Below are positions 9,247 through 16,024 of a DNA stretch of 64,000 nucleotides, in pieces. Below the pieces are notes generated by a model, which had not been told where the DNA came from, did no database searches, and was given only the letters and a program-made list of their open reading frames with translations. The position numbers and the translations under genes are program-made. Where the stretch lies: positions 186,001 through 250,000 of the forward strand of contig JABZFM010000007.1 in the NCBI GenBank assembly GCA_014237465.1, in the 5' to 3' direction. Each line of letters starts with the position of its first letter. Position 1 is the stretch's first letter. Source of the stretch: Desulfobacteraceae bacterium. GTDB lineage: Bacteria > Desulfobacterota > Desulfobacteria > Desulfobacterales > Desulfosalsimonadaceae.

Positions 9247-9412
9247 TGACGGCTTCTTAAAAAGTCCAGCTCCTGCGTTGCGCTGCATCCTTCGCTGCTT
9301 CATGGTACACTAAGTACGAATCATTGCTCAGGATTTACGCGCCTTGCCAATTTTATTAGAATGGTGAACTTTTATACTTTGCCGTCAAAATCTGACTTTT
9401 TATAGAACCATT
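9247..9412. repeat. Composite palindromic repeat (MITE-like), copy 2
   Basis: This stretch between glpA and glpB shares ordered blocks with 4681-4879: a GGCTTCTTAAAAAGTC end (the reverse complement of the start of copy 1), TGCGTTG, a TAAGTAC centre, CGCCTTG, GAACTTTTA and a terminal CTTTTTATAG. It is less symmetrical than copy 1. Being inside an operon it would be transcribed and could fold between the two reading frames. Confidence 0.55.
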
Positions 9413-9431
9413 AAACTCAGAAAGAAATTCA

Positions 9432-10754
9432 ATGACTGACATTAATAAAATCTACAGTGAGCTGACAATCATTGGTACCGGCATGGCCGGCATGGCTGCT
9501 GCTTATTTTGCTTCAAAAAATAAAATTGAAACCACCCAGATCGGTATAAACAGTGGAATAATCTACTCCAGCGGTTTTTTTGACCTGATGGGCGTGCACC
9601 CCATCGAAGACCGTAAAACCTGGGAAAATCCCTGGCAGGCCATTGATAAACTGGTCAGCGACATTCCGGATCACCCCTATGCCCGCCTGGGCCGGTCAAA
9701 CATTGAAAGTGCAATGGATCAATTCATGGAATTCATGAACGAGGCGGAGCGTCCTTACATGGTCCGTAAGAATCAAAACACGAAAGTAATCACGCCGGTG
9801 GGCACCGTTAAATCGACGTATGGCGTTCCCCGATCCATGTGGGCCGGTGCGGTGGCACTTAAAGAAAAACACCCCTGCCTGATCGTTGATTTCTGGGGCC
9901 TGAAAGCATTCAGCGCCAAACAAATTACCGATATGCTAATGCCCCGATGGCCGGGAATCCGCCCTCTGCGCATATCATTTCCGGCTGTCGGTCCATCATC
10001 AGACCTGTACCCGGAACAAATGGCCCGCTCGCTGGAAATTGAAGCAAACCGGATACAGCTTGCCGAGGCCATACGTCCCGACCTCGGAGATGCAGCGGCA
10101 TTGGGACTTCCAGCAATCCTTGGCATCTACAAGCCCCGGCAGGTCCGGGAGCACCTGGAAGAACTGCTGGGTGTGGATATTTTTGAAATCCCCACCATCC
10201 CCCCGTCCTTACCCGGCCTTCGCTTAAAAGAGGCCATTGAGGCAAAAATAACCGGCAGGGGCGTCCGGCTTTTATCTCAAAAACGGGTCCTTTCGGCGGC
10301 GCAGAACACAGACGGAACCTTTGAGTTAAGTATCGGAGATCGGGCCACCAGTGAAATACAACAAATCATTGGATGCAATGCCGTCATCCTGGCGGGGGGA
10401 CGTTTTCTGGGAATGGGACTGCATGCCGGCCGGAAGAAAATTCGTGAGCCCCTTTTTGACCTACCGGTTTTTCAACCCGAAGACCGGGCCCTCTGGCACC
10501 AGACCAATTTTTTTGATCCCCGGGGTCACCAGATCAGCCAGGCCGGTCTTGAAATCGATGATTCATTCCGGCCGACAGACCTTGCCGGCAAACCGGTTTA
10601 TGACAACCTCTTTGCCGCAGGATCCATCCTGGCCCACCAGGACTGGATGCGCCAGAAATGCGGGGCCGGTCTGTCCATTGCCACGGCCTACGGGGCGGTG
10701 AAGGCGTTTAAAAAACTGAACATCGAACATCCAACGTCCAACATCGAATTTTGA
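9432..10754 (+). CDS. glpB: Anaerobic glycerol-3-phosphate dehydrogenase subunit B
   Basis: The 440-residue protein starts with a flavin-binding motif (IIGTGMAGMAAAYFASK) and carries the SSGFFDLMGVHP block and the terminal AAGSILAHQDWMRQKCGAG region typical of GlpB, the FMN subunit that links GlpA to the membrane electron carrier. The ATG at 9432 follows an AGAAAGAAATTCA leader. It forms a unit with glpA. The last dozen residues (NIEHPTSNIEF) do not belong to the family; they are encoded by a run of CATC-AAC type units, a simple repeat that has extended or replaced the natural C-terminus. Confidence 0.93.
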   Translation: MTDINKIYSELTIIGTGMAGMAAAYFASKNKIETTQIGINSGIIYSSGFFDLMGVHPIEDRKTWENPWQAIDKLVSDIPDHPYARLGRSNIESAMDQFMEFMNEAERPYMVRKNQNTKVITPVGTVKSTYGVPRSMWAGAVALKEKHPCLIVDFWGLKAFSAKQITDMLMPRWPGIRPLRISFPAVGPSSDLYPEQMARSLEIEANRIQLAEAIRPDLGDAAALGLPAILGIYKPRQVREHLEELLGVDIFEIPTIPPSLPGLRLKEAIEAKITGRGVRLLSQKRVLSAAQNTDGTFELSIGDRATSEIQQIIGCNAVILAGGRFLGMGLHAGRKKIREPLFDLPVFQPEDRALWHQTNFFDPRGHQISQAGLEIDDSFRPTDLAGKPVYDNLFAAGSILAHQDWMRQKCGAGLSIATAYGAVKAFKKLNIEHPTSNIEF

Positions 10755-10927
10755 ACACGGAAATCAAAATCGCCAAAACTTGTTTACACGATTCAATATT
10801 TGCTACTTTTCTATATAACTGTTTAAATATACATAATATAAATCAAATAATCAAAATGTGATATCACGCGAAATGGCAGTCTAATCATTTGTTAACATCA
10901 AAATAATATTCAATACATAGGCAGCTA

Positions 10928-10961
10928 TTGACATTGTCAAGGAATAGAACCATAATGGTTC
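10928..10961 (+). promoter_or_regulatory. Promoter with two overlapping palindromic operators ahead of the toxin-antitoxin unit
   Basis: TTGACA at 10928-10933 and CATAAT at 10951-10956 are separated by exactly 17 bases. The -35 box lies in the palindrome TTGACA-T-TGTCAA (10928-10940) and the -10 box in GAACCATAATGGTTC (10947-10961). Such overlap is the usual setting for autorepression by a toxin-antitoxin complex. Confidence 0.7.
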
Positions 10962-10996
10962 CATATAGGGTGCAAAATAAAAAATGGAGGACAATT

Positions 10997-11157
10997 ATGG
11001 CCACAATTACTTTAAAAAATATCCCAGATCCGACTTACATACAAAAATTGATCCCAATCAACATTTGTTAACAGCAAGAAAATTTAGAGAAAAAACTAAA
11101 CATCATATTGTTAACAACGTCATGCTTACTGAAATGAAAAACGAGGGGAGAATATGA
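10997..11157 (+). pseudogene. Broken VapB/FitA-type antitoxin
   Basis: After a GGAGG ribosome site the frame opens with MATITLKNIPDPTYIQKL, the ribbon-helix-helix start of FitA/VapB-type antitoxins, but stops at TAA 11069-11071. In the other register the sequence continues as TARKFREKTKHHIVNN and ends in MKNEGRI with a TGA at 11155 overlapping the toxin ATG. That tail resembles the toxin-binding end of these antitoxins (ARxxREKT through KNEGR). So the gene has lost the middle of its coding sequence and shifted frame. Two short peptides might still be made, but an intact antitoxin is not encoded. Confidence 0.7.
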
Positions 11158-11561
11158 TCGTTGTTGATACAAACGTCATTAGCTACTTTTATCTTTCCTC
11201 AGACTACTCAGAGTTAACAGAGCAATTATTTATAAAAACTTCTTCATGGTCTGCGCCCATGTTGTGGAGGAGTGAATTTCGAAATGTGCTTTCCTTTTAT
11301 ATCAGAAAAAAAATTATTACCCTACAGGCTGCTATTCAAATTTTCGAGACAGCTGAAAGTTTATTACAAAACAACGAATATGAAATTAATTCAGTAAAAG
11401 TCCTAAAACTATCGCAAGAGAGCGGTTGCTCAGCTTACGACTGTGAGTTTATCAATTTAGCCCAGGATTTAAACGTTCCTCTTGTAACTATGGATAAAAA
11501 ATTGCTAAACAATTTCAAAAATACAGCTGTATCTATCCAAAAATATATAGAAAATTACTAA
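11154..11561 (+). CDS. vapC: PIN-domain ribonuclease toxin (VapC family)
   Basis: The 135-residue protein has all four acidic residues of the PIN active site: D5 in VVDTN, E41 in WRSEFRN, D96 in AYDCEF and D114 in VTMDKK. VapC toxins are magnesium-dependent endoribonucleases, often cutting tRNA or rRNA, held inactive by a VapB partner. The ATG overlaps the terminal TGA of the antitoxin remnant by the usual ATGA, so the gene order is that of a standard vapBC operon. An intact toxin next to a disrupted antitoxin is unusual: it may be weakly expressed, have lost activity through a change I cannot see, or be controlled by another antitoxin. The 3' flank carries an attC-like hairpin. Confidence 0.9.
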   Translation: MIVVDTNVISYFYLSSDYSELTEQLFIKTSSWSAPMLWRSEFRNVLSFYIRKKIITLQAAIQIFETAESLLQNNEYEINSVKVLKLSQESGCSAYDCEFINLAQDLNVPLVTMDKKLLNNFKNTAVSIQKYIENY

Positions 11562-11798
11562 ATGGTTAACAATGCCGTGCAGTGGACGCGAAAAGGTCCG
11601 GGGCGCTGACGCGGTCAATTTCCGGGCATGCCACTGACGGCCGACGTTATGACACTGATATTTGAAAACGGACTGCATTTGAAATCCGATCAAAATCGCC
11701 GTGGATGTGGACCCATTCTTCATGATGTGGTTGATCGAAGCATGAACCCGGGGATTTTTTGAAGTTATAACTGAAATTATGATGCTGTCAAAACCTGA
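11562..11798. other. Non-coding stretch after the toxin
   Basis: Apart from the attC-like hairpin I see no convincing gene here. A minus-strand open frame of 72 codons (11505-11723) crosses it but lacks family features and overlaps the toxin. Confidence 0.4.
11564..11651 (+). other. attC-like imperfect inverted repeat behind vapC (possible integron recombination site)
   Basis: The left half runs GTTAAC (11565-11570), five bases, then CGTGCAGTGG (11576-11585). The right half runs CCACTGACGGC (11631-11641), then CGACGTTATG (11642-11651). TAAC pairs with GTTA at the ends, and GCCGT-CAGTGG pairs with CCACTGACGGC except for one extra G at 11579. Paired outer boxes, a short poorly paired spacer and an extrahelical G in the left arm are the layout of integron attC sites. 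The outer boxes match the RYYYAAC / GTTRRRY consensus only partly, and no integrase or second site was seen. Confidence 0.35.
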
Positions 11799-12452
11799 TT
11801 ATCTCTTTTGGGTGAACCTTTTGCGGTTGTAACCCACCAGGCCAAGAAGACCGGCGCCCATGAGCAGTATGGAGGCTGGTTCGGGGACGGGTGCAGTTTG
11901 ACAATAAGCAGACAGGTGTGAAACTTCGGGGGGACTGCCTGAATTGCCTGCATCAGGTAAATAGCCGACGTTCCATTCACCACTATAAGCTGCAGGATCA
12001 TATTGGTGAACTGAAAAATTGTTGCCACCTTTTACAATAATAAAATCAACGATGTCGAGATTAGCAGGAACATTAAAAGGTGGAAAAGTCTGCCATGTAC
12101 CAGAAACAATGCCATTATCGGTAATCGTCTGGGTGTCTGGCGTCCATAGCGAATTATCCTCATCTTTTCCGTAAAACGTTATTTCTTTTTCAGCCCAGCC
12201 ACAGTAATCTATTAAGAACTCCATGAGGATAGCTTCACTATCATTTGCGTCATAGACAGTGCCTAAGTATTCACCCTGAGAATCGGTTACAGGATCCGGG
12301 GTTGTGGCAGGATTTGGTCTACCGTAAGTATAGTCTGTGCCATTAACAGTTGAAAAATCTTCATACCCAAAAGTATAGGACAACGCACTATCCGATAGTC
12401 CAATAATTATTAGACATACTGATCCAATTAATAATAAGAGATACCTTTTCAT
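11799..12452 (-). CDS. PEP-CTERM sorting-signal exported protein
   Basis: The 217-residue product has an N-terminal signal peptide (KRYLLLLIGSVCLIIIGL) and ends with VPEPASILLMGAGLLGLVGY followed by a basic NRKRFTQKR tail. This is the PEP-CTERM tripartite signal: VPEP motif, transmembrane segment, basic end. Such proteins are exported and processed by an exosortase in exopolysaccharide-producing Gram-negative bacteria. The middle is rich in D, T, N and aromatic residues, probably a beta-rich surface domain; I do not recognise it further. No exosortase is in the window. A TATAAT hexamer lies about 90 bases upstream on the minus strand. Confidence 0.9.
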   Translation of the reverse strand: MKRYLLLLIGSVCLIIIGLSDSALSYTFGYEDFSTVNGTDYTYGRPNPATTPDPVTDSQGEYLGTVYDANDSEAILMEFLIDYCGWAEKEITFYGKDEDNSLWTPDTQTITDNGIVSGTWQTFPPFNVPANLDIVDFIIVKGGNNFSVHQYDPAAYSGEWNVGYLPDAGNSGSPPEVSHLSAYCQTAPVPEPASILLMGAGLLGLVGYNRKRFTQKR

Positions 12453-12874
12453 AATATTACTGCCCTTTATTTGTATATAATCCTATTTTGTTTTTTTGAT
12501 TAACTTCGTTTGCCTTAGTATTATTTAATAACGCAATAATTATACCATTTTTCAAGTATTTGAATTTTCATATATTTTTAATGTTCAGCCCGTCTGCGAA
12601 ACCATCGGTGTAAAAAAAATCGACAGCTTTAGACAGGCACGGCCTGTCGCTTTTTTGCGATGCAATCACTTGAAAACTTTGTAATTGCTATGGTTAATAA
12701 CAACTGTCCGGAAGAGATGAAAAATCAGGCGAGAAAAATCTTATATGGATGGGTGTCGGAATAATTTACAGATTGACGAATTACGCAGTTAAACTAATGT
12801 GTTATGGCACCCAGGGATCACCGGTATCATATTCCGCTCGATCCATTCTGCTTAACAGAAAATTCAGTTTTCGA
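12453..12874. other. Intergenic stretch between the PEP-CTERM gene and the transposase remnant
   Basis: It contains the orphan terminator at 12632-12656. It also contains a 34-codon forward frame from ATG 12659 (MQSLENFVIAMVNNN start, GWVSE end) that I do not recognise and that lacks a clear ribosome site. Nothing else was seen. Confidence 0.35.
12632..12656 (+). terminator. Rho-independent terminator-like hairpin with no evident gene
   Basis: GACAGGC (12632-12638) and GCCTGTC (12642-12648) form a perfect seven-base stem with an ACG loop, followed by GC and six T residues. There is no plus-strand gene directly upstream; the PEP-CTERM gene is divergent. It may end an unannotated short transcript. 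Confidence 0.6.
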
Positions 12875-12982
12875 TTAACAGAACAGAAAAAAATCCAAAA
12901 TAAATGTTTCTTGTCGTCTGTTACCCCGTTGTGTCACATGGTGCGGCATTCCGGGCGCAACAACTCTTGCTATTTGTGGCAT
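12875..12982 (-). pseudogene. N-terminal fragment of a REP-associated tyrosine (Y1) transposase
   Basis: The minus strand reads MPQIARVVAPGMPHHVTQRG followed by NRRQETF, the well-conserved N-terminus of REP-associated tyrosine transposases, then diverges into ILDFFLFC and stops at 12875. A full protein would be about 200 residues or more, so this is a truncated copy. A C-terminal fragment of the same family lies at 15001-15261. Confidence 0.85.
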
Positions 12983-13021
12983 ATGACTTTTAAACGCAAC
13001 GAAAAAATATTGAAATATTGC

Positions 13022-13056
13022 TTGACAACAGTATTTAGGTGCTATACACTTAGGCC
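13022..13056 (+). promoter_or_regulatory. marR promoter with embedded operator, probably giving a leaderless mRNA
   Basis: TTGACA at 13022-13027 and TACACT at 13045-13050 have 17-base spacing. A start six to seven bases beyond the -10 falls on or next to the ATG at 13057, and no ribosome site precedes that ATG. The operator-like GTATTTAGGTGCTATACAC (13031-13049) overlaps the -10 and is, in reverse complement, a close match of the palindrome at 13531-13549. Confidence 0.6.
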
Positions 13057-13515
13057 ATGAGTGATAAACAAATATCCCCATACGCCATTATTGGAAAATT
13101 TTCCAGAATTGTGAAAATGTGGCAGCAGATAGAAAAGCAGCCCCGCAAATTCGGCATAGACGAGGACCTTTATAGTTCCGAAATCCACTTGATCGAGGTT
13201 GTTGGCGAAAACGAGGATATGAGCGTGTCCGAGCTTGCCGGGCTCATGGGTGTCACCAAAGGCGCAATTTCCCAAACCCTTAAAAAGCTTGAAAATAAAG
13301 ATCTTATTTTAAAGGCTTCAGACCCGTCAAACAGCTCCAGGTTTCTGGTTAAACTGACCGCAAAGGGTAAAATCGCCTTTTATGCCCACGAGCACTGGCA
13401 TGAAACCATGGATGGGGGCTTTAAGACATATTTTACCGGCTTGGCCGAAGAAAAGCTTATTTTTATGGATGATTTTTTAACAATGCTGGAGAATTTTTTG
13501 GGAAAAAGGACCTAA
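13057..13515 (+). CDS. MarR family transcriptional regulator
   Basis: The 152-residue protein has the MarR winged-helix layout: a long N-terminal helix, then MSVSELAGLMGVTKGAISQT as the recognition helix-turn-helix and the wing around SNSSRFLVKLTAKGK, with dimerisation helices at the ends. MarR proteins usually repress their own operon and neighbours and release DNA on binding small aromatic or oxidant ligands. The start ATG at 13057 has no ribosome site and sits where transcription should begin, so translation is probably leaderless. Two related operator-like sites, at 13031-13049 and 13531-13549, suggest it controls itself and the following methyltransferase-EFR1 genes. Confidence 0.9.
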   Translation: MSDKQISPYAIIGKFSRIVKMWQQIEKQPRKFGIDEDLYSSEIHLIEVVGENEDMSVSELAGLMGVTKGAISQTLKKLENKDLILKASDPSNSSRFLVKLTAKGKIAFYAHEHWHETMDGGFKTYFTGLAEEKLIFMDDFLTMLENFLGKRT

Positions 13516-13530
13516 AAAATTTTGCCCGAA

Positions 13531-13549
13531 GTGTATAGTAACTAAACAC
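13531..13549 (+). promoter_or_regulatory. MarR-type operator palindrome
   Basis: GTGTATAGTAACTAAACAC is an imperfect palindrome with eight of nine arm positions matching. It lies between marR and the methyltransferase ribosome site. The reverse complement of 13031-13049 matches it at 16 of 19 positions, which supports binding of the same regulator at both places. Confidence 0.55.
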
Positions 13550-13567
13550 CAAAAAGGAGGAAATACC

Positions 13568-14125
13568 ATGTTTCGTAAAAGGTTTGGCGCTGGAATGGAT
13601 CGGATGCCGGATTTTGCTTTTAAGATGATGAGTCTCATGTTCAAGTTCAGGGACCGCTTTTTTCCACAGGACCGGGTACTGGATGAGTTTGGGATCCAGG
13701 ATGGACAGGTTGTCGTGGATTATGGCTGCGGCCCGGGATCATATATTGGCCGGGCATCCAAGCTGGTTGGCGCAAAGGGAAAGGTCTTTGCCGTGGATAT
13801 CCATGAGTTGGCCATTGACGCGATCAACAAAAAAATCGCCAAAGAAAATCTGAACAATGTCTCCGGGGTTGTGGCAAAAAACGGCAAATGTCCGCTGGAT
13901 AATGACACGGCAAATCTTGTTTTTGCTTTGGACATGTTTCACATGGTCAGCGATTCAACGTTATTTTTAAAAGGCCTGAACCGGATTATAAAACCCGATG
14001 GAGTGCTTTTTATTGATAACGGCCACCAGCCCAGGAAACAGGCCAAAACCAAAATACTGGCATCCGTGGCCTGGGACATTGTTGAGGAAAATGACCGCTA
14101 TATGAAGTGCAAGCCCACTAAATAA
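13568..14125 (+). CDS. Class I SAM-dependent methyltransferase
   Basis: The 185-residue product contains the SAM-binding motif I VVDYGCGPGSYIGRAS near residue 50, an acidic motif II (VFAVDIHE), and the post-II segment around LVFALDMFHMV, all typical of class I Rossmann methyltransferases such as UbiE-type enzymes. The family moves a methyl group from S-adenosylmethionine to diverse acceptors; the acceptor cannot be read from the sequence. AAAGGAGG lies just before the ATG. It is followed after 15 bases by the EFR1 ferredoxin gene and preceded by marR, so the three form a likely unit. The C-terminus (NDRYMKCKPTK) is short but complete for compact members. Confidence 0.88.
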   Translation: MFRKRFGAGMDRMPDFAFKMMSLMFKFRDRFFPQDRVLDEFGIQDGQVVVDYGCGPGSYIGRASKLVGAKGKVFAVDIHELAIDAINKKIAKENLNNVSGVVAKNGKCPLDNDTANLVFALDMFHMVSDSTLFLKGLNRIIKPDGVLFIDNGHQPRKQAKTKILASVAWDIVEENDRYMKCKPTK

Positions 14126-14140
14126 GGAAAGGAGTATCCA

Positions 14141-14962
14141 ATGAAAATCGCATTAACATATTTTTCGGCGACCGGAAACACCGGCAAGATGGCGGATGTG
14201 ATAAATGAAAGTCTTTTAGCTCTGGGCGCACAGGTGGATATATATGATATCACCTCTTATGCTGACAGGCAAAAGCCAATTGATCTGGCGTCTTATGATG
14301 CTGTTGTTTTTGGTTCGCCCATTCATTCGTGGCGGGCTCCAAGGGTGGTGCGAAAATGGATGCGGACACTAGACGGCCAGGGCAAAAAATGCTCCATGTT
14401 TTTCACCTATGGCGGGTTTGGTGTTCATCCCACCCATTATTCCACCAGGCAGATATTGACAGAACAAAATTTTGCCGTTGTTTCATCTGCGGAATTTCCG
14501 GGCGCGCATACATTTAACCTTGGCGGATGGAAAGCTCTGGAAAACAGGCCGGATAAAAGCGATTTCGCGGTGGCAAAGGAGTATGCGGCCAAGACATATA
14601 AGCGGTTTATTGGTGAAGATTCTTCGATTTTGGGAGAGCTGGAAAAAACAAAATACCGTGAGGAAGAACTGGATCAGATTGAAACCTTCAGGTTCAGGAT
14701 TCTTACCCAACTCCCCACCAGAAATGGTCAGGGTTGCGGCATGTGCATGATATGTGAGGAAAGTTGTCCCACAGGCGCCATAAGTGCTGAAACCGGCGAG
14801 GTTAACAAGGATAAATGCATTGCCTGCTTAAGATGCGTGGACACCTGTCCTGAAGACGCTCTTAAAATAAACGATATGTCCGAGACCTATGCCTTTAAGC
14901 TGGAGATGGAAAAGGCCACTAACGAGGACTTGGAAAAAAAGCAGAGCAAAATATATCTGTGA
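14141..14962 (+). CDS. EFR1-type flavodoxin-ferredoxin fusion protein
   Basis: The 273-residue protein starts with a flavodoxin-like fold carrying the phosphate-binding loop YFSATGNTGK and the FGSPIHSWRAP loop. It then carries two 4Fe-4S motifs, CGMCMICEESCP and CIACLRCVDTCP, near residues 200-245. This is the EFR1 family layout, which shuttles low-potential electrons. GGAAAGGAG precedes the ATG. It is the last gene of the marR-methyltransferase unit; a role in redox-linked methylation or detoxification can only be guessed. Seventeen of the last 25 residues are charged, without further motifs. The full family length is present. Confidence 0.92.
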   Translation: MKIALTYFSATGNTGKMADVINESLLALGAQVDIYDITSYADRQKPIDLASYDAVVFGSPIHSWRAPRVVRKWMRTLDGQGKKCSMFFTYGGFGVHPTHYSTRQILTEQNFAVVSSAEFPGAHTFNLGGWKALENRPDKSDFAVAKEYAAKTYKRFIGEDSSILGELEKTKYREEELDQIETFRFRILTQLPTRNGQGCGMCMICEESCPTGAISAETGEVNKDKCIACLRCVDTCPEDALKINDMSETYAFKLEMEKATNEDLEKKQSKIYL

Positions 14963-15000
14963 GCCGGGCAATGGGTTGATGCTTTGGCGGGTGTGCTTGA

Positions 15001-15261
15001 CTATGCTTCGCACTTGAAAAATCGGGGGACAGAAAAATCGCAGAAAAATCGAAAATCGCGAAATCGGGGGAGGCGAAATCGGGGGACATATTTCTTCTTT
15101 TTCCGCCCCGCTTTTTGTAATTTAAAAGAACGATTCAAAAGGGCTTCAAGTTTTTCAATAAAATGATCCTGACCCAATGGACGACCAGTTCGTTCGTGTC
15201 TCCGAAATATTTCAATATCAGCTTCCAGCGGATACTTTGATAGAAATTCATTCTTTCCTTT
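15001..15261 (-). pseudogene. C-terminal fragment of a REP-associated tyrosine transposase
   Basis: Eighty-six minus-strand codons between TGA at 15264-15262 and TAG at 15003-15001 read EFLSKYPLEADIEIFRRHE, then RTGRPLGQDHFIEKLEALL, then RKKKKY. The RTGRPLG-x-FIEKLE block is the usual C-terminus of REP-associated transposases. The tail after it is encoded by repeated CCCCGATTT-type units (about 15019-15090), the kind of degenerate repeat often found beside such remnants. The catalytic N-terminal part is missing. Confidence 0.8.
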
Positions 15262-15329
15262 TCAGTATCATGGTGAACCTGAATTCCTGTCTAATAATAA
15301 TTTTATTTATACCCACCAATTAATTTTAC

Positions 15330-15375
15330 TTGACAAATTATGTTAATGAATAAACAATTGAATAAATAATTTATT
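15330..15375 (+). promoter_or_regulatory. Promoter and palindromic operator of the TetR-like gene
   Basis: TTGACA at 15330-15335 is a good -35 box; AT-rich hexamers near 15350-15358 can serve as -10. Downstream, AATAAATAATTTATT (15361-15375) is a perfect palindrome with seven-base arms and lies between promoter and gene, a typical autoregulatory position. Confidence 0.5.
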
Positions 15376-15388
15376 GATAAATAAAATT

Positions 15389-15976
15389 ATGATTAAAAAA
15401 AAAGATATTACCGAAATTTACGATGCTGCCCTGAAAGTATTTGCTGAATACGGTTACAAAAAAACCACCCTTGCCGATATTGCCCAAAAGCTCAATATGA
15501 CCGGCAGTAACTTTTACCGTTACTTTAAAAGCAAACAGGATCTCTATGAACAGACTGTCAGCCACGCCTTGCTTCAGTGGCAGGCTTATTCCAGAAACGC
15601 CATTCCCCCAGATGAAGACACACGAACACAATTCACGACCATGTGCCATAAGGCGGTGGAATATCTATCCATTAACGATACTTTTCGGCAACTCCTGATC
15701 CGTGATCCTGACATTTTTCCTATTTTCCCGGAAAACGATCCATATGAAAAAATTAACAATGACTCCGTGGAATTGGTAAAGTCCGTGCTGAAAAAAGGGA
15801 TTGGTTCAAAAGAATTCCGCGATACCGATCTTGAATTAACAACACAGCTCCTCTGGCTCATCTATAAAACGTTTATCATGCAAATTTATGTTAAAAACCA
15901 CGGAAAAGCCATGCAGGATAGCTGGAAAGTATTTATTGACCTGATAACGAACGGTCTATTCAGCAGGCTTGATTGA
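15389..15976 (+). CDS. TetR/AcrR family transcriptional regulator
   Basis: The protein (195 residues from the ATG at 15389; a TTG at 15374 would add five) opens with the TetR DNA-binding domain: ALKVFAEYGYKKTTLADIAQ, then NMTGSNFYRYFKSKQDLYE. The C-terminal ligand domain is all-helical and not diagnostic. TetR proteins repress genes nearby and release on binding a small ligand. The gene is followed at 48 bases by a six-helix membrane protein with its own strong ribosome site, which is the most likely co-transcribed target. A palindrome directly upstream suggests autoregulation. Confidence 0.9.
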   Translation: MIKKKDITEIYDAALKVFAEYGYKKTTLADIAQKLNMTGSNFYRYFKSKQDLYEQTVSHALLQWQAYSRNAIPPDEDTRTQFTTMCHKAVEYLSINDTFRQLLIRDPDIFPIFPENDPYEKINNDSVELVKSVLKKGIGSKEFRDTDLELTTQLLWLIYKTFIMQIYVKNHGKAMQDSWKVFIDLITNGLFSRLD

Positions 15977-16024
15977 CCACTCAATATAGGGCTTGCCACC
16001 TTTAACTTTTAATAAGGAGGGAAT

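Larger units (their letters stand above)
14963..15388. other. Intergenic stretch with transposase remnant and TetR promoter
   Basis: Besides the C-terminal transposase fragment and its GC-rich short repeats, the right end carries the promoter and palindrome of the tetR-like gene listed separately. No other gene was seen. Confidence 0.5.

Noticed and set aside
12749-13060. Forward frame of 103 codons before marR
   Set aside because: It is antisense to the recognisable transposase remnant at 12875-12982 and overlaps the marR promoter.
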